64,000 nt of DNA from Flavipsychrobacter sp. (GTDB lineage: Bacteria; Bacteroidota; Bacteroidia; Chitinophagales; Chitinophagaceae). Position numbers and translations under genes: made by a program. This document shows positions 17,239-24,973 of the stretch, piece after piece. The notes beneath the pieces are model-generated. The model ran no database searches. It was not told where the DNA came from and worked only from the letters and a program-made list of their open reading frames with translations. The stretch covers positions 1,412,001 through 1,476,000 of the forward strand of contig JAWKLD010000001.1 in assembly GCA_041392855.1 (NCBI GenBank). Reading direction: 5' to 3'. The stretch's first letter is position 1. Each line of letters opens with the position of its first letter.

Positions 17239-18311
17239 TACAAGCTCCACCCCTCCCTGTAGACAAATGGATTATCAATATTTGCGGATACGGTTAAGCG
17301 ATCTTCACCAATGCTTGTAGTATATAGTCGCTTTTCATTTCGTAACTGTGGAGCTTTTATCCCATCCGATATATTATCATTCCCCACAAACACTCTTGCT
17401 TCATGCCATAATCCTGTTTCAATAAATTGATTTAGCAGTTTTGCACCTCCTTCTACTATTAAAGATTGGATTCCTTCCTTTACTAATAGTTGGCAAATCA
17501 CCTTGGGCAGGTCACTACCTTCCTCTATTTTTTTATAAATCAAATTGCCTTTCTCTTCTTCTTGCTCACAGTTTATCACCCAGGTTTTAGTCTTACTGTC
17601 AAATAGCTTATGCGATTGAGGGAGTGACAAATCTTTATCGATAACTATACGCAATGGATCCTTCCCCTTCCATAACCTCGCTGTAAGGCTGGGATTATCA
17701 TGTAATGCCGTATTGTAGCCTACCAGTATTGCCTGCTCCTCCGTTCTCCATTTGTGAACCAATTCCATGCTTGATGCACCTGTTATTTGCGTGCGGGTAT
17801 AATCAGCAGGAGCAATAAAACCGCTTCGCGTCTGCGCCCACTTCAATATCACATAAGGCACCTTCTTTTCCATAGCGGTAAAAAACCTCCTGTTCAACCA
17901 CAACCCTTCTTCTTCCAATACTCTTGACACGACTTCCACGCCAGCTTGCTCTAATATCTTTACACCACCACCATTCACTTTGGGATTGGGGTCAATATTG
18001 CACACCACTACTTTTTTTACAGATTCCGCAACCAGTCTTTCAGCACAAGGTGGCGTATTGCCATGATGTGCACAAGGTTCTAGACTAACATACATCGTAC
18101 TTTGAGAAATTAAGCCTTTATCCTCCTCTTTTACACTTGCTAAACAATTCACCTCTGCATGTGCTTGTCCATACTGCTGGTGCCAGCCCTCTCCTATTAT
18201 ACGGTCATTGTACACCAGCACTGCACCTACCATAGGATTGGGTGCTACACACCCCTTACCCTGCTTTGCAAGCTCTAGACAACGCTTTATATATTGCTCC
18301 TGTATTTGCAT
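17238..18311 (-). CDS. ribD: Bifunctional riboflavin biosynthesis protein RibD
   Basis: RibD deaminates 2,5-diamino-6-ribosylamino-pyrimidinone phosphate and then reduces the ribosyl side chain with NADPH, the second and third steps of riboflavin synthesis. The 357-residue protein has an N-terminal deaminase with the zinc site HAEVNCL and PCAHHGNTPPCAE, and a C-terminal reductase (VILKWAQTRSGFIA, later SLIVEGGAKLLNQFI). The ATG at 18311 (MQIQEQYIKRCLELA) is the natural start. It is the first gene of a four-gene overlapping chain and divergent from prmC, with 69 bases between start codons. No FMN riboswitch is visible upstream. Confidence 0.95.
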   Translation of the reverse strand: MQIQEQYIKRCLELAKQGKGCVAPNPMVGAVLVYNDRIIGEGWHQQYGQAHAEVNCLASVKEEDKGLISQSTMYVSLEPCAHHGNTPPCAERLVAESVKKVVVCNIDPNPKVNGGGVKILEQAGVEVVSRVLEEEGLWLNRRFFTAMEKKVPYVILKWAQTRSGFIAPADYTRTQITGASSMELVHKWRTEEQAILVGYNTALHDNPSLTARLWKGKDPLRIVIDKDLSLPQSHKLFDSKTKTWVINCEQEEEKGNLIYKKIEEGSDLPKVICQLLVKEGIQSLIVEGGAKLLNQFIETGLWHEARVFVGNDNISDGIKAPQLRNEKRLYTTSIGEDRLTVSANIDNPFVYREGWSL

Positions 18312-18368
18312 TATTGAGCACAAAAGTAACTAAAGCCAAGCATACCTCTAGCAAACCATAGAGTAGAT

Positions 18369-18376
18369 TATATTTG
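18369..18376 (+). promoter_or_regulatory. -7 element (TATATTTG) directly ahead of prmC
   Basis: A perfect TAnnTTTG match ending four bases before the GTG start of prmC, which implies a leaderless or ultra-short-leader mRNA. No -33 TTG is seen at standard spacing. Confidence 0.45.
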
Positions 18377-18380
18377 CATA

Positions 18381-19232
18381 GTGCAAACACTACTCGCAGC
18401 ATATAATAGCCTGAAAGAGAGCTTATTGACCATCTATAATGATGGTGAAGCTAGCTTTATTGCCCATGAGATCATGGAACACATTACGGGTTACAACAAA
18501 TTGCAGCGCCTTACTAAAAAAGAAGAACATTTTACCATAGAACAAGAAGCAGCATATACTAAGTGTTCTAAACAGCTTCTTACAGGTATACCCATGCAAT
18601 ATGTAATAGGTCATACCTGGTTTATGGGACACAAGTATATTGTCAACTCAAATGTTCTCATACCAAGACCTGAAACAGAAGAACTTGTACAACTAATAGC
18701 AGATGATTGGAAAAACAAGCAGGACATAACTATTTTAGATATTGGCACAGGTAGTGGATGTATACCTATTTCCCTAAAGCAGTTATTGCCTCAAGCTAAC
18801 GTAAATAGCTGCGATGTGAGTGAAGGAGCTTTATCTACAGCACAACAAAATGCTGCTGCGCTCAATACCGACGTCAACTTTATGTTACTAGACTTTTTAG
18901 ACGAAATAAAGCAGGCAACACTTAAAACCTATGATATAATCGTATCCAACCCTCCATACATCCCTGTTGAGTATAAAGAGCAGATGGATAGTAATGTAAA
19001 AGACTTTGAACCTGAGGTTGCCTTGTTTGTGCCTAATAATGACCCATTGTTATTCTATCGTGCAATTGCAATATTTGGTCAAAAATACTTAACTCCTCAA
19101 GGAGCCATATACTGTGAGCTACATGCCGACCATGCCCTAGCAACAGAGCAGCTATTCTTAGAGATGGGCTATAAGCATGTGACTATAAAAAAAGACATGC
19201 ATGGGAACTTACGTATACTAAAAGCACAGTAA
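18381..19232 (+). CDS. prmC: Release factor N5-glutamine methyltransferase
   Basis: PrmC methylates the Gln of the GGQ motif in peptide-chain release factors RF1 and RF2 with SAM. The 283-residue protein shows the N-terminal helical release-factor-binding domain (about 1-80), the linker NVLIPRPETEEL (95-100), the SAM loop DIGTGSGCIPIS (120-131) and the catalytic NPPY (190-193). The start is GTG at 18381; the next Met is too far in. It is divergent from ribD and followed by a terminator shared with fumC. Confidence 0.94.
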   Translation: MQTLLAAYNSLKESLLTIYNDGEASFIAHEIMEHITGYNKLQRLTKKEEHFTIEQEAAYTKCSKQLLTGIPMQYVIGHTWFMGHKYIVNSNVLIPRPETEELVQLIADDWKNKQDITILDIGTGSGCIPISLKQLLPQANVNSCDVSEGALSTAQQNAAALNTDVNFMLLDFLDEIKQATLKTYDIIVSNPPYIPVEYKEQMDSNVKDFEPEVALFVPNNDPLLFYRAIAIFGQKYLTPQGAIYCELHADHALATEQLFLEMGYKHVTIKKDMHGNLRILKAQ

Positions 19233-19237
19233 TAAAA

Positions 19238-19261
19238 AAGCCCCTGCATTTGCAGAGGCTT
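19238..19261. terminator. Terminator between convergent prmC and fumC
   Basis: AGCCCCTGCA and TGCAGAGGCT form a stem with one mismatch around a short loop, flanked by an A-run on one side. Confidence 0.7.
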
Positions 19262-19280
19262 CATAACTAGTTAGAATATT

Positions 19281-20684
19281 TTAAGAAGGGAGTTCACCTA
19301 CCATATCTTCAGGTCTTACCCACTCATCAAACTCTTCGGCAGTTACATAACCTAATGCTATAGCTGTTTCTTTCAAAGTTTTACCTTCTCTATGCGCAGT
19401 TTGTGCTATTTCAGCTGCTTTGTAGTAACCTATCTTAGTATTTAAAGAAGTCACCAACATCAATGAATTATTCAAGTGGTTCTTGATATTTTCTGTGATC
19501 GGCTCAATACCAACAGCGCACTTATCGTTAAACGCCACACAACCATCACCTATCAATCTTGCACTGTGAAGGAAGTTGTATATCATCATTGGCTTAAATA
19601 CGTTCAGTTCAAAATGACCGTTAGCACCACCAACGTTAATAGCTACATCATTACCCAATACCTGCGCAGCGATCATAGTCAATGCTTCACACTGTGTAGG
19701 ATTCACTTTACCCGGCATGATTGAAGAACCAGGCTCATTACTTGGTATTGATATTTCACCGATACCACTACGAGGACCAGAGCTTAGCATACGAATATCA
19801 TTAGCTATCTTCATTAAGCTAACAGCTACAGTTTTCAACGCACCATGCGCTTCTACTATTGCATCGTGCGCAGCAAGACTTTCAAACTTATTTTCTGCTG
19901 TAATAAAAGGCAAACCTGTAAGCTCAGCGATCTTAGCAGCTACTTTTTCAGAATATCCTTCAGGAGTATTGATACCTGTACCTACGGCAGTACCACCTAG
20001 TGCTAATTCAGAAAGATGAGGCAATGTATTATTGATAGCTTTTAAACCATGATCTAGTTGAGATACATAACCACTCAACTCTTGACCCAATGTCAATGGC
20101 GTAGCATCCATAAAGTGAGTACGACCGATCTTCACCACATGCATAAACTCTTTAGACTTTGCAGCCAAAGTATTACGTAGCTTCTTGATACCAGGAATGG
20201 TAATATCTATTAATATCTTATAAGCAGCAATATGCATTGCTGTTGGGAATGTATCGTTAGACGATTGAGACTTATTCACGTCATCGTTCGGGTGAATAAA
20301 CTTTTCTTTATCGGTAAGGCTACCACCATTCAATACATGCGCACGATAAGCTATTACCTCGTTATTGTTCATGTTCGATTGTGTACCGGAACCTGTTTGC
20401 CATACTACTAGTGGAAATTGGTCATCCAACTTGCCTTCCAATATCTCATCACATACTTTGGCGATCAAAGCTGACTTTTCTGCAGGCAATACACCACAGT
20501 CGGTATTTGTCAAAGCAGCAGCTTTTTTCAAATAAGCAAAACCACGCACAATTTCCATTGGCATCTTGTTCGTGTCTACTGCAATTTTGAAGTTTTCGAT
20601 AGAACGTTGTGTTTGCGCACCATAATAAGCATCTTTAGGCACCTGAACCTCACCCATTGTATCTTTTTCTATACGATATTCCAT
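19281..20684 (-). CDS. fumC: Class II fumarate hydratase
   Basis: FumC hydrates fumarate to L-malate in the TCA cycle and needs no iron-sulfur cluster. The 467-residue protein has TGSGTQSNMNNNEVIA (substrate binding), GRTHFMDATPLTLGQEL and the signature loop GSSIMPGKVNPTQCEA with the catalytic Ser. It starts MEYRIEKDTMGEVQVP, as usual. It is transcribed alone on the minus strand. Confidence 0.96.
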   Translation of the reverse strand: MEYRIEKDTMGEVQVPKDAYYGAQTQRSIENFKIAVDTNKMPMEIVRGFAYLKKAAALTNTDCGVLPAEKSALIAKVCDEILEGKLDDQFPLVVWQTGSGTQSNMNNNEVIAYRAHVLNGGSLTDKEKFIHPNDDVNKSQSSNDTFPTAMHIAAYKILIDITIPGIKKLRNTLAAKSKEFMHVVKIGRTHFMDATPLTLGQELSGYVSQLDHGLKAINNTLPHLSELALGGTAVGTGINTPEGYSEKVAAKIAELTGLPFITAENKFESLAAHDAIVEAHGALKTVAVSLMKIANDIRMLSSGPRSGIGEISIPSNEPGSSIMPGKVNPTQCEALTMIAAQVLGNDVAINVGGANGHFELNVFKPMMIYNFLHSARLIGDGCVAFNDKCAVGIEPITENIKNHLNNSLMLVTSLNTKIGYYKAAEIAQTAHREGKTLKETAIALGYVTAEEFDEWVRPEDMVGELPS

Positions 20685-20769
20685 ATATAGTTTTTTATTA
20701 TTAACTAGATTTTAGCGCTGCAAAGATATTAAATGCTGCTCGATACTCGAAGAAGTATATTATATATTG

Positions 20770-20777
20770 TAATTTTG
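20770..20777 (+). promoter_or_regulatory. -7 element (TAATTTTG) directly ahead of the cytochrome-c peroxidase gene
   Basis: A perfect TAnnTTTG match ending four bases before the GTG start at 20782, the same geometry as at prmC and at 9567. Confidence 0.45.
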
Positions 20778-20781
20778 CCAC

Positions 20782-21726
20782 GTGAAATACGGTTACCTAA
20801 CGTTTATTACTATCGCAATCGCTACACTGTCTCTATTCTCATTTGCAGAAAAAGAAGAAGTAACTACAGAAGAGCAGCTGGGACAACTTTTATTCTTCGA
20901 CCCTATACTGTCTGAAGACCATACCATAAGTTGCGCATCTTGCCATAAGCCAGAGCACGCTTTTGCAGACACTGGAGCTTTTAGCATAGGCGTTCATGGG
21001 CGTGTAGGAACCCGAAACACACCATCTGCAATGAATGTAGCATCTAGAGAAGCCCTATTTTGGGATGGACGTGCTGCAACTCTGGAAGAGCAGGCACTAG
21101 GCCCAATTGAGAACCCTGTAGAGATGAACCTATCTCTGACAGAAGCTATTGAAAGGCTAAATAACAGCAAATACAAACAGCTATTTTTAAAGATATATAA
21201 CGAGCTACCCAACAAAGATAATCTTGGCGCCGCCATAGCTGCTTTTGAAAGAACATTAGAGACCGCCGACACACCAAATGACCGCTGGCTAAATGATGAA
21301 TCGGGTGGACTAACGCTACAACAAGAAAGAGGAAGAGAGGTCTTTATGGAAAAAGGGAAATGCTTCGAATGCCACTTCACTCCTGACTTTACCGCTGATG
21401 AATTTAAGAGTATAGGGTTATTTAATGGTACAAAGTATAATGATTCAGGAAGGTTTGCTACAACGCACAATCATGATGACATTGGAAAATTCAAAGTGCC
21501 TGGATTAAGAAATGTAGCTATAACTGCTCCATATATGCATGATGGCAGCATGAAGACACTCCGCGAAGTAATAGACTATTATGACCAACCCATAAAAATG
21601 TTACCTGACGGAATCGGTAGAGACAGTTTAGTATCTACACCGCTCAACCTAACGGAACAGGAAAAGCAAGATCTAGAAGCATTTTTACACTCACTTACTG
21701 ACGATAGATTCCTAAAAAACAATTAG
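20782..21726 (+). CDS. Di-haem cytochrome-c peroxidase (CcpA/MauG family)
   Basis: A periplasmic enzyme that reduces hydrogen peroxide with electrons from a small cytochrome. The 314-residue protein has a signal peptide (YLTFITIAIATLSLFSFAE) and two c-type haem sites: CASCH (Cys51, Cys54, His55) and CFECH (Cys194, Cys197, His198). Family motifs TRNTPSAMNVA, LFWDGRAATLEEQALGPIENPVEM and VPGLRNVAITAPYMHDGSMKTL are all present. The start is GTG at 20782, immediately after a -7 promoter element; no other start fits the signal peptide. The MauG branch of the family can do other oxidations, so the substrate is not certain. Confidence 0.92.
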   Translation: MKYGYLTFITIAIATLSLFSFAEKEEVTTEEQLGQLLFFDPILSEDHTISCASCHKPEHAFADTGAFSIGVHGRVGTRNTPSAMNVASREALFWDGRAATLEEQALGPIENPVEMNLSLTEAIERLNNSKYKQLFLKIYNELPNKDNLGAAIAAFERTLETADTPNDRWLNDESGGLTLQQERGREVFMEKGKCFECHFTPDFTADEFKSIGLFNGTKYNDSGRFATTHNHDDIGKFKVPGLRNVAITAPYMHDGSMKTLREVIDYYDQPIKMLPDGIGRDSLVSTPLNLTEQEKQDLEAFLHSLTDDRFLKNN

Positions 21727-21772
21727 GTCTATTAATATAAGTAGTTATTTTTAGGGTATAATTTAACTACTT

Positions 21773-23422
21773 ATGAGACACCTATTATTAACTGCCCTGT
21801 CGGCTTTATTACTAATGAGTATTGGCATCCCCGCTGCTGCTCAAATCAGTAACACAGAATATAGCACGCCCTTTGAAGAACCCCCTGGAGGAAAAAAGAA
21901 GCTTTTACAGTTAGAGAATGGTAATACATTCCTATTCTATTTTACCTATAAAAAAGGTATTGAGATCACCGTTTATGGCAAAAACAGAAAAGTGATTGCC
22001 ACCAACCAGCTTACCAGCAATTTGTGGGATCCAAAAAAAATGAAGGCCTCAAAGATTGTTGGTATCTATGAAATTGACAAGCAACCTGTACTTTTCATCT
22101 ACCAAGTACTTGACAGAATACCCACTCTTTTCAGAGTAAAAATAAATGCTCAAACTGGCAAGCTTGATGGCGAAATGAAAATATGCACATTACCAAAGCT
22201 AAAGAGCGGATCTGCTTGGGCAATGGCTTACGGAGGCGTAAAGGCACCTGAATTTTATGTAGAGAAAGACCCCAACTCTGATAACTATGCAGTAGTAAAC
22301 TTCAACAGCTTTGCTGGAGAGAGCGACGAACGTGTTGAGGTAATTCATTACAGCATTGTTGATGGCAAACATAAAAGAGTAAGCCAAGCATTCTACGACA
22401 CACAAGGATTTAAATATCTTAACTTCTTAGGTATGGTGGTAAAAGGTGATGAAAGTATATTCATCACTACTTATGGCTACAACACTAAAAAATCGGGAGG
22501 AAAAGATTCCCGACTTATCATATCTCGCCTTAATGCCGGAGAAAAAGAATTTACTAATAAAAAACTCGAGTTCTCAGACGATTTTAAAGAGACTTCTGCA
22601 ATACTACAATACAATCTTGGATCTAAAGCGTTACAATTGTTAACCCTAACCTACCTTAAAAACAAAGGTGGAATGAAGTATTTCGTTACGCTAATGAGCT
22701 ATATAGACCCTCAATCTCTTTTCATTGTTTCTACAAAACCAATACTAAATGTAAAGGCTAGTGAATACATGGAAAGAAACTATGGAGATGCAAAAGGTAA
22801 CAATGGGAAATTTATAGGATTGCCGCAAACAGCCGTTATCAATAGCGATTTCTCAACAACCATTCTTTTTGAAGAAAACACACAAATCATCACTTACAAC
22901 TCTTCAGGAGCCATTGTAAGCGCCCAAACAGCACTAGGCAAGATAGCAGTTACACAGCTAGACACCAAGGGCAATGAGCAAGAAGGCATGGCTATTATCA
23001 AAGCTCAAAATGGAGCTGGGCTAATCGATGAGTTTTATGTAAAGAGAAAAACTAAAGGCATATTTAACCTTACAGGATTAAATGCAAACAGTGAATTTGT
23101 CTCATTTGACTATATCAGTTCAAAAAACAACAACTACATATTGTACAACGATTATGTAGAAAACTTCGACGATGACAAAAGCACTATAAAGCGCAAGAAC
23201 ATGGTTAGGGTAAGTGAATCTAATACAGTATTACACAAGTTGAAATATGCAGGCTACGACAAGTTCTATCTATTTGGCAGACCAGCAAATGACAACTTTT
23301 CAACCTTTAGTTTTATTGAGTCTTCTCATTTTCAAAAGAGTACTAGCACATATGCTACTTTAGTAATAAAAAGAGAAAAAAGAAAGAAAGAAGCACATGT
23401 AGCTTGGGTTAAACTAGACTAA
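21773..23422 (+). CDS. Secreted protein of unknown function, 549 aa
   Basis: I do not recognise a family. The protein has a clear signal peptide (LLLTALSALLLMSIGIPAAAQ) and then about 520 residues of predominantly beta-type sequence with regularly spaced short hydrophobic strands (FLFYFTYKKG, VLFIYQVLDR, FITTYGYNTK, YILYNDYVEN), compatible with a beta-propeller. There is no T9SS sorting domain and no catalytic motif. The C-terminus is basic (REKRKKEAHVAWVKLD). It lies 46 bases downstream of the cytochrome peroxidase and could be co-transcribed with it; a strong terminator follows. Confidence 0.7.
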   Translation: MRHLLLTALSALLLMSIGIPAAAQISNTEYSTPFEEPPGGKKKLLQLENGNTFLFYFTYKKGIEITVYGKNRKVIATNQLTSNLWDPKKMKASKIVGIYEIDKQPVLFIYQVLDRIPTLFRVKINAQTGKLDGEMKICTLPKLKSGSAWAMAYGGVKAPEFYVEKDPNSDNYAVVNFNSFAGESDERVEVIHYSIVDGKHKRVSQAFYDTQGFKYLNFLGMVVKGDESIFITTYGYNTKKSGGKDSRLIISRLNAGEKEFTNKKLEFSDDFKETSAILQYNLGSKALQLLTLTYLKNKGGMKYFVTLMSYIDPQSLFIVSTKPILNVKASEYMERNYGDAKGNNGKFIGLPQTAVINSDFSTTILFEENTQIITYNSSGAIVSAQTALGKIAVTQLDTKGNEQEGMAIIKAQNGAGLIDEFYVKRKTKGIFNLTGLNANSEFVSFDYISSKNNNYILYNDYVENFDDDKSTIKRKNMVRVSESNTVLHKLKYAGYDKFYLFGRPANDNFSTFSFIESSHFQKSTSTYATLVIKREKRKKEAHVAWVKLD

Positions 23423-23440
23423 TAAGATAAGCATCATTCT

Positions 23441-23472
23441 AAATAAAGTCACTCTATGAGTGACTTTATTTT
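23441..23472. terminator. Bidirectional terminator
   Basis: AAATAAAGTCACTC and GAGTGACTTTATTT form a near-perfect palindrome with a T-run on both strands. It lies between convergent genes and overlaps the end of the Dph6-like gene. Confidence 0.85.
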
Positions 23473-24152
23473 TGCTCATATATATCCAAAAAATAGAACC
23501 CTGCACTATCCTTTTGGTTTTGATAATGCGTATGTACTACTTCACCTTTCTCTAGCCCAATAGCACTTGAAAAATAAGGAGCATAATATACAAAACTGTG
23601 AAACTCACCATTCTCGCCACATGGATCAACCCCTTCGGGCAAATCATTCATAAAGGATCGATCGACCTTTCTACCTAAGAACTCCTTACCCAATACACTA
23701 CCATCTACACATATAACAGTTGCATCAATACCAACTTCCTCTATTATAGAGATCAACGCTCTTGTATCTTTTTTCCAAAGAGGGAATACAGCCTTCAAGC
23801 CTATTGTTGATAGCTGTTCTTCTCTATATTTTTTTAAATCCTCTAAAAATATATCGCCAAAGGCTGCAGCTTCTACGCCTTTATCCACAAACCCTGTTAA
23901 TGTTTTGCTCATATATGTGCTATACACATCATGACTGGGCGAGGGAGGCAACTCCAAAGTTGTGATTGGCATGTTCATCCTATCAGCCTGAGTTAATAGT
24001 AACTCCTTTCTCACACCATGCATTACGACTCTATCCTTTTCCTGATTAACGGTTGTTAGCAAAGAAGACACATTATATCTATCATCATTTTGCAAAGTAT
24101 AATATGCCAATGCTGCATCTTTGCCTGAACTCCAATTCAATATTGTTTCCAT
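23466..24152 (-). CDS. Dph6-like ATP pyrophosphatase
   Basis: A 228-residue cytoplasmic protein of the adenine-nucleotide alpha-hydrolase class, related to diphthine-ammonia ligase (TIGR00290/MJ0570 group). The PP-loop ATP site NWSSGKDAALA is at residues 6-16. Later blocks include AAFGDIFLEDLKKYREEQL, KAVFPLWKKDT and EGVDPCGENGEFHSFVYYAP, all typical. Bacteria lack diphthamide, so the true substrate of bacterial members is unknown. Its promoter region is shared with the divergent SDR gene. Confidence 0.85.
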   Translation of the reverse strand: METILNWSSGKDAALAYYTLQNDDRYNVSSLLTTVNQEKDRVVMHGVRKELLLTQADRMNMPITTLELPPSPSHDVYSTYMSKTLTGFVDKGVEAAAFGDIFLEDLKKYREEQLSTIGLKAVFPLWKKDTRALISIIEEVGIDATVICVDGSVLGKEFLGRKVDRSFMNDLPEGVDPCGENGEFHSFVYYAPYFSSAIGLEKGEVVHTHYQNQKDSAGFYFLDIYEQK

Positions 24153-24205
24153 CCTGTTATATAGTTCTTACCTTTAAAGATAATTGCAAAACTAAAACTA
24201 ATATT

Positions 24206-24898
24206 ATGGGTAATGCTGTAATTACAGGCGGCACACAGGGAATTGGCAGAGCTATGGCGGAAGTGTTATTGAAAAATGGCTTCTCTATAGCTATTTGTGC
24301 CAGAAACAAACAGGATCTAGAGCTAATAAATAAAGAATGGAGCAACGCATACCCAGAAAGTACTATCATTACCTATCAGGCAGATATCTCTAAAAAAGAA
24401 GAAGTCCTTTCGTTTGCTCAACATTGCATTGATATATTCTCAACCATTGACATTTTAGTAAATAATGCCGGACAATTTATACCCGGGAACATATCAGACG
24501 AACCAGAGGGTAGACTCGAATCATTAATGGATGTAAACTTATACAGTGCCTATCACCTAACCAGAGCATTATTGCCTCAAATAAAAAAACACATATTCAA
24601 CATATGTTCGGTAGCCAGCCTCAAAGCATACCCTAACGGGGGTGCATATAGTATCACTAAATATGCACTATTAGGCTTTTCAGAAAACCTTAGAGAAGAG
24701 CTTAAAAATGAAGGCATTAAAGTAACATCGGTGTGCCCGGGAGCTACTAATAGCAGATCTTGGGAAGGTAATGAAATAGACCCTGAAAGAATAATGAATG
24801 CCAAAGATGTAGCAGATATGATGTGGGCTGCTTATAATTTATCTGCCAAGGCAGATGTCGAGCTATTGGTACTGCGCCCTCAACTAGGGGACCTATAA
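24206..24898 (+). CDS. Short-chain dehydrogenase/reductase (SDR)
   Basis: A classical SDR of 230 residues that should catalyse an NAD(P)-dependent carbonyl/alcohol interconversion. It shows the nucleotide motif TGGTQGIG (7-14), NNAG in the middle, a catalytic Ser (NICSVAS), the YxxxK pair (YSITK) and PG after VTSVC. The ATG at 24206 gives the natural N-terminus; the 51 open codons upstream overlap the divergent gene and are rejected. The substrate is unknown. Confidence 0.88.
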   Translation: MGNAVITGGTQGIGRAMAEVLLKNGFSIAICARNKQDLELINKEWSNAYPESTIITYQADISKKEEVLSFAQHCIDIFSTIDILVNNAGQFIPGNISDEPEGRLESLMDVNLYSAYHLTRALLPQIKKHIFNICSVASLKAYPNGGAYSITKYALLGFSENLREELKNEGIKVTSVCPGATNSRSWEGNEIDPERIMNAKDVADMMWAAYNLSAKADVELLVLRPQLGDL

Positions 24899-24973
24899 TG
24901 TTTTTTAACGTTTTTTTATCCCATCAGAACTAGTGTTGCGCTTCAGTAAGTGATATTTTTACATGTATTGAAA

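Noticed and set aside
18312..18380. FMN riboswitch ahead of ribD
   Set aside because: The gap to prmC is only 69 bases and shows none of the conserved RFN stems.
24053..24205. 51-codon upstream extension of the SDR
   Set aside because: It runs antisense into the Dph6-like gene; the glycine motif sits correctly after the ATG at 24206.
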